Assembly (NCBI GenBank): GCA_030424825.1
Contig: JAUHWE010000155.1
Coordinates: 1-8,665 of the forward strand
Reading direction: 5' to 3'
Source: Verrucomicrobiia bacterium
GTDB taxonomy: Bacteria > Verrucomicrobiota > Verrucomicrobiia > Opitutales > Opitutaceae
Length of the DNA: 8,665 nt
The notes below the pieces were generated by a model that was not told the DNA's origin, searched no databases, and worked only from the letters and a program-made list of their open reading frames with translations. The stretch's first letter is position 1; the number at the start of each line of letters is the position of its first letter. The translations under genes and the position numbers were made by a program. Positions 6,901 to 8,665 of the stretch are shown here, piece by piece.

Positions 6901-7684
6901 TAACGAAATTATCGGACTCGTTCCAGCGGAGGTTCAATCCGTTTATAACTTCCGTTTTGAAAATGAAAACGCCGTTGATGACCGGGATCTTATTGCGGGG
7001 GATCCGACACCGACTCGGTCTTTCGTATCCGAAGGCTTCGAAGTCGATATTGTTGGCAACTTGACCGATAACTGGCGTTTGTTCGCGAATGTGGCTCAGC
7101 AGGAAACCATTCAATCCAATATCGCTTCGGAACAACTAGCGCTTGCCAACACCATTGGAGAGAATCTTCGAGCTTCTAATCTAAAGGATCTGTTTGATAC
7201 GCCACAATTGGGCGAGGTCATCACGTTTACGGATCGCTACAATAACAATATGTTCATTCCTCTGTTGGGTGGAACCCTGCAAGAAGGAACCGTTTCGCTG
7301 GAGCTTAGGGAGTGGCGAGTGAATGTGGGAACCAACTACCTTTTTGATGACGGTCTGCTATCCGGCGTAGGAATTGGTGGGGCAGTTCGCTGGCAAAGTG
7401 AGGTGGCTACCGGTTATCCACTGGTGCAAAATGAACTGGGGCTTCCGGTCCCGGAACTCAGCTCTCCGTTTTATGGTCCAGATGAACTCAATGGGGATCT
7501 TTGGGCGAGTTACGGAAGAAAAATCCTTGATGACAAAGTGGACTGGAAGATTCAGTTGAATATTAGAAACGCGTTTGGCGATGATGGAAATATCCCAGTG
7601 GTTACCAATCCTGATGGGCAAGTGGCTATTTTCAGGAATCCTCTTCCGAGGGAAATCTACTTGAGCAATACGTTTAAGTTCTAA
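3911..7684 (+). CDS. TonB-dependent outer-membrane receptor with N-terminal STN signalling domain
   Basis: A 1257-aa outer-membrane transporter that takes up a ligand with TonB energy and can signal through FecR. Residues 1-17 are a hydrophobic export signal (ending GNLNA) without basic residues. The STN domain is about 22-96 (LLSFDLPEGRAIETLRSAA, ILFSDVVVDGVTTRAVRGEY, LEGTNLRIV). Residues 119-146 look like a second, complete signal peptide (MNEIKPKK, then VGLLKGLLGLAVAVAP, then NLDA). The TonB-box region EVYELSPFTVDAS follows (154-166). The plug is about 170-305 (TLAGTRLKTNLRDVGAAVSI, TDRLTINRGPNSLLFGIGSAGG), then a long barrel ending in a terminal Phe (YLSNTFKF), the usual outer-membrane assembly signal. 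The length is large, as in verrucomicrobial polysaccharide-related receptors. The start has GGGGA 12 bases upstream, a rather long spacing. A frameshift at a GGGG run (3913-3916) or a second start at ATG 4265 are alternatives. The substrate is not readable from sequence. Confidence 0.93.
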   Translation: MGFLFWLLVGSWGNLNAAKEPLLSFDLPEGRAIETLRSAAHQGKIQILFSDVVVDGVTTRAVRGEYSPLAALELMLEGTNLRIVQAVTNGAYALLDGEAEVEEAGNNGVIDNSKATTPMNEIKPKKVGLLKGLLGLAVAVAPNLDAQNDSGDTEVYELSPFTVDASEDTGYRATTTLAGTRLKTNLRDVGAAVSIMTQEMFDDTGATDAQSILSYGLGTEVGGPLGNFAGGNNGIGSQRAEQDAVRINPQQGQRVRGLATAQLTRNYFETDIAFDSYNTDRLTINRGPNSLLFGIGSAGGVIDSSSSRASVSTDFGEIGVRIGERGSHRETINYNKVLVDGRLGIRFAALNEDTKYQQRPAYEEEQRLYVALNSVLLKNENSDFLGSTTFRANFEDGSTEGTPPNIIPPGDGISSWFSTPDPAIQEITGTPFEDWVTDGSFVPKFTVDGRGLDENGDPRGVSVNSVKGAVGVPYFIQMSLYYPDASGPGPQIQGTEFNGGLSRTLYGFGGRPRQTWDYFITRSYAQEPYLPGFRTSSLPTSVFDNRNLLLAGTTNRVEHEFDSQNFVLEQSFFENRAGIELAYDSQSYSTFSRLPFAGGGNVQTGFGDVGIDVHEYLSTDEPNPNVGRMVMTIGEGAGRNVAGWAEGLTERETIRATAFYELDYTENERFGWLGRHIITGVLSSQDRDVKSKDIKAYWYSPDVDLISNDYHFGGFSVGSGSGILNTRLQQRTQVYFGPSLLDPSMQSFDDVKLTETMNIPIPKAGDTYRMWTYNRATDEHFIGDMELRNSVSGGDLNRRTVDTEIVSLQSYLFSDNIVGLVGWRTDKQTNTPRAATEYLPSGDFDAETNLRLGNPLDPETGNTFTWSLVGHLPKHIELPFGMDFSAHYNQSENFNPVGLRVTILGDPLPSPSGSTEEYGFTVGALENKISARFNWYTTRIDNDSADLGGLSRNPQFIVSEFLRRWGQSASAGLTIDEALAVSGPEYVGLYSSHEEVYNEIIGLVPAEVQSVYNFRFENENAVDDRDLIAGDPTPTRSFVSEGFEVDIVGNLTDNWRLFANVAQQETIQSNIASEQLALANTIGENLRASNLKDLFDTPQLGEVITFTDRYNNNMFIPLLGGTLQEGTVSLELREWRVNVGTNYLFDDGLLSGVGIGGAVRWQSEVATGYPLVQNELGLPVPELSSPFYGPDELNGDLWASYGRKILDDKVDWKIQLNIRNAFGDDGNIPVVTNPDGQVAIFRNPLPREIYLSNTFKF
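4265..4348 (+). other. Internal second signal-peptide-like segment and possible alternative start
   Basis: The in-frame ATG at 4265 (Met119 of the receptor) opens a textbook signal peptide: basic n-region (NEIKPKK), hydrophobic core (VGLLKGLLGLAVAVAP) and end NLDA before QN. It is directly followed by the acidic linker and TonB box with which STN-less receptors of this group begin. No clear Shine-Dalgarno site precedes it. If used, it would give a 1139-aa receptor without the STN domain. Confidence 0.6.
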
Positions 7685-7741
7685 GCTCATTTGGCTTGGC
7701 GAAGATTCCATTAGGGAAAGCCATTCCATGTCATCAGTTTT

Positions 7742-7825
7742 CCCGCTGTTCTTTTGCGGGTTGGATGCTCTCAATCTGAGATTCTCGGATTGCGCGGATC
7801 CAACCAGCAAAAGTCCAGCGGGACT
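7742..7825 (+). other. Stem-loop cluster downstream of the receptor gene
   Basis: Successive stems: CCCGC/GCGGG (7742-7746/7756-7760); GGTTGGAT/ATCCAACC (7759-7766/7798-7805), enclosing AATCTGAG/CTCGGATT (7773-7780/7784-7791, one G-T pair, loop ATT); then AGTCC/GGACT (7812-7816/7821-7825, loop AGCG). The first two stems overlap by two bases and cannot both form fully. There is no T-run typical of an intrinsic terminator. It could protect the 3' end of the receptor transcript or be a small structured RNA. Confidence 0.35.
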
Positions 7826-7839
7826 GCAATAACTAGAAC

Positions 7840-7886
7840 CTATCCCGAAATCCATCTTGGCGGTGCTGAGAGCGGTTTTGGGATAG
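7840..7886 (+). repeat. 13-bp imperfect inverted repeat (hairpin)
   Basis: CTATCCCGAAATC (7840-7852) pairs with GGTTTTGGGATAG (7874-7886) through 13 positions, two of them G-T, around a 21-nt loop. It is the longest stem in this gap. It is followed by an AT-rich run rather than a T-tract. Function unknown; terminator, operator or RNA element are all possible. Confidence 0.5.
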
Positions 7887-8125
7887 TTGATATATAAAAT
7901 GGATCCTCGGTTATTCTGTCTTGAATCGTGAATAATCTGGAACGGCAGTTTATCTGTACGCCTTGCGTGCAGGAACCGCTTGTAGCTGAATTCATTTGTT
8001 CCGATCCAATAGGTAATTCTTTGCGGGAGAAGCGTCTCCGTCTCTGACCTTGTTCGTTCTACGTTATGCTTGGAGATCGATGCCGATTGACATTTCAAGG
8101 CCACAAATGGTTATCCTTCTCGGCG

Positions 8126-8665
8126 ATGTTTAGAGCTTTCGTACTATTCTTGTTTTTGGATACGTTCGTATTGGGGCAAGGCCCGGGCGGAGAGCCCTTT
8201 GTAATATCCGACATTGAGCTGGAAATGATTTACGTCGAAGCTGGGAGTTTCACGATGGGAAGCCCCGTGGGAGAAGCGTTTCGCGACGTTGCCGAAGGCC
8301 CGCAAACGGAGGTCCAGTTGATGCACCGGTTTTGGCTGGGTAAGACCGAGGTCACCCAAGCTCAGTATGAAGCGATCATGGGCGAGAATCCGAGTCATTT
8401 TAAGGAAGTGGGTCCGCAGGCGCCGGTGGAAAATGTTTCCTGGGACGATAGCATAAAATTTTGCGAGAACCTAACCCAGCGTGAACGAGCGGCAAATCGC
8501 CTTCCCGAGGGCTATGAATATACGCTTCCCACCGAAGCGCAGTGGGAGTACGCCTGCCGTGCGGGAACGACCGGCGATTATGCGGGAGAACCGCCGAGAA
8601 TGCCGTCGAGTATGGCCTGGTCTAATCGGAACAGCAGAGGAACCACCCATCCTGTAGCCCAGCTG
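8126..8665 (+). CDS. FGE/SUMF1-family (formylglycine-generating enzyme-like) protein, N-terminal part (3' truncated by window)
   Basis: 180 codons are open to the right edge. Residues 1-17 (MFRAFVLFLFLDTFVLG) look like a short export signal, so the protein is probably secreted or periplasmic. From about residue 33 the FGE-sulfatase domain begins: MIYVEAGSFTMGSP (34-47), EGPQ (57-60), FWLGKTEVTQAQYEAIMGEN (69-88), PVENVSW (100-106), LPEGYEYTLPTEAQWEYACR (126-145), AGTTG. True FGE oxidises a sulfatase active-site Cys to formylglycine using a Cys pair near the C-terminus. That part lies outside the window, so an enzyme cannot be told from one of the many non-FGE members. ATG 8126 was chosen as the only nearby in-frame ATG giving a signal peptide; no Shine-Dalgarno is seen. 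It begins 441 bp after the receptor gene on the same strand, so co-transcription is uncertain. The family is very sure. Confidence 0.92.
   Translation, partial: MFRAFVLFLFLDTFVLGQGPGGEPFVISDIELEMIYVEAGSFTMGSPVGEAFRDVAEGPQTEVQLMHRFWLGKTEVTQAQYEAIMGENPSHFKEVGPQAPVENVSWDDSIKFCENLTQRERAANRLPEGYEYTLPTEAQWEYACRAGTTGDYAGEPPRMPSSMAWSNRNSRGTTHPVAQL

Larger units (their letters stand above)
7685..8125. other. 441-bp hairpin-rich gap between receptor and FGE-like gene
   Basis: No gene is supported on the + strand. The minus strand stays open across most of the gap (about 8104 down to 7690, continuing antisense into the receptor gene), but the translation has no recognisable family and is probably chance or a remnant. 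Several stem-loops cluster at 7742-7886, and a small one GGAGA/TCTCC (8026-8030/8035-8039, loop AGCG) lies later. TATATAAAAT at 7890-7899 is AT-rich and -10-like, but no -35 partner is clear. Confidence 0.45.

Noticed and set aside
8107..8133. Nine-codon mini-ORF (ATG to TAG) overlapping the FGE-like gene start
   Set aside because: It could be an upstream regulatory ORF, but it lacks a ribosome binding site and any special codon pattern; chance is the simpler explanation.

Overview
The window looks like chromosomal DNA of a polysaccharide-degrading Verrucomicrobiota bacterium, probably near Opitutales/Puniceicoccales. The main clue is the large TonB-dependent receptor. Its plug segments (ELSPFTVDAS, TLAGTRL, TDRLTINRGPNS) follow a pattern I associate with that phylum. 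The rest fits: an ECF sigma/FecR pair, a secreted family-6 carbohydrate-binding module, an FGE/SUMF1-type protein, and weak or absent Shine-Dalgarno sites at several genes. This placement comes from recalled family patterns, not a database search.

Layout, all genes on the + strand. (1) 1-672: C-terminal part of a YeiH/UPF0324 membrane transporter, cut by the left edge. (2) 926-1483: a small secreted CBM6-like protein with no catalytic domain. It is bracketed by two related inverted-repeat elements (805-870 and 1575-1682) in opposite orientation. (3) 1484-2117: a long non-coding stretch holding the second element and a two-part hairpin. (4) 2118-7684: a cell-surface-signalling cassette of ECF sigma factor, FecR anti-sigma factor overlapping it by 4 bp (ATGA), and a 1257-aa TonB-dependent receptor with an N-terminal STN signalling domain. 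(5) 7685-8125: a gap rich in hairpins. (6) 8126-8665: the N-terminal 180 residues of an FGE/SUMF1-family protein, cut by the right edge.

How the genes may work together (inference): the receptor binds and imports a ligand at the outer membrane, its STN domain contacts the periplasmic part of FecR, and FecR then controls the sigma factor, which would activate the receptor gene and perhaps neighbours. The CBM6 protein and the sulfatase-maturation-like protein suggest the ligand is a (possibly sulfated) marine polysaccharide fragment rather than iron, but no glycoside hydrolase or sulfatase lies inside the window.

The most unusual point is the N-terminus of the receptor. After the STN domain, at residues 119-146, there is what looks like a complete second signal peptide, directly followed by the usual start of a mature Verrucomicrobiota receptor. 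This suggests an STN module fused in front of a complete receptor gene, or two translation starts giving forms with and without STN. The first signal peptide also lacks positive charge, and a suitable basic n-region sits just upstream in another frame, next to a GGGG run.
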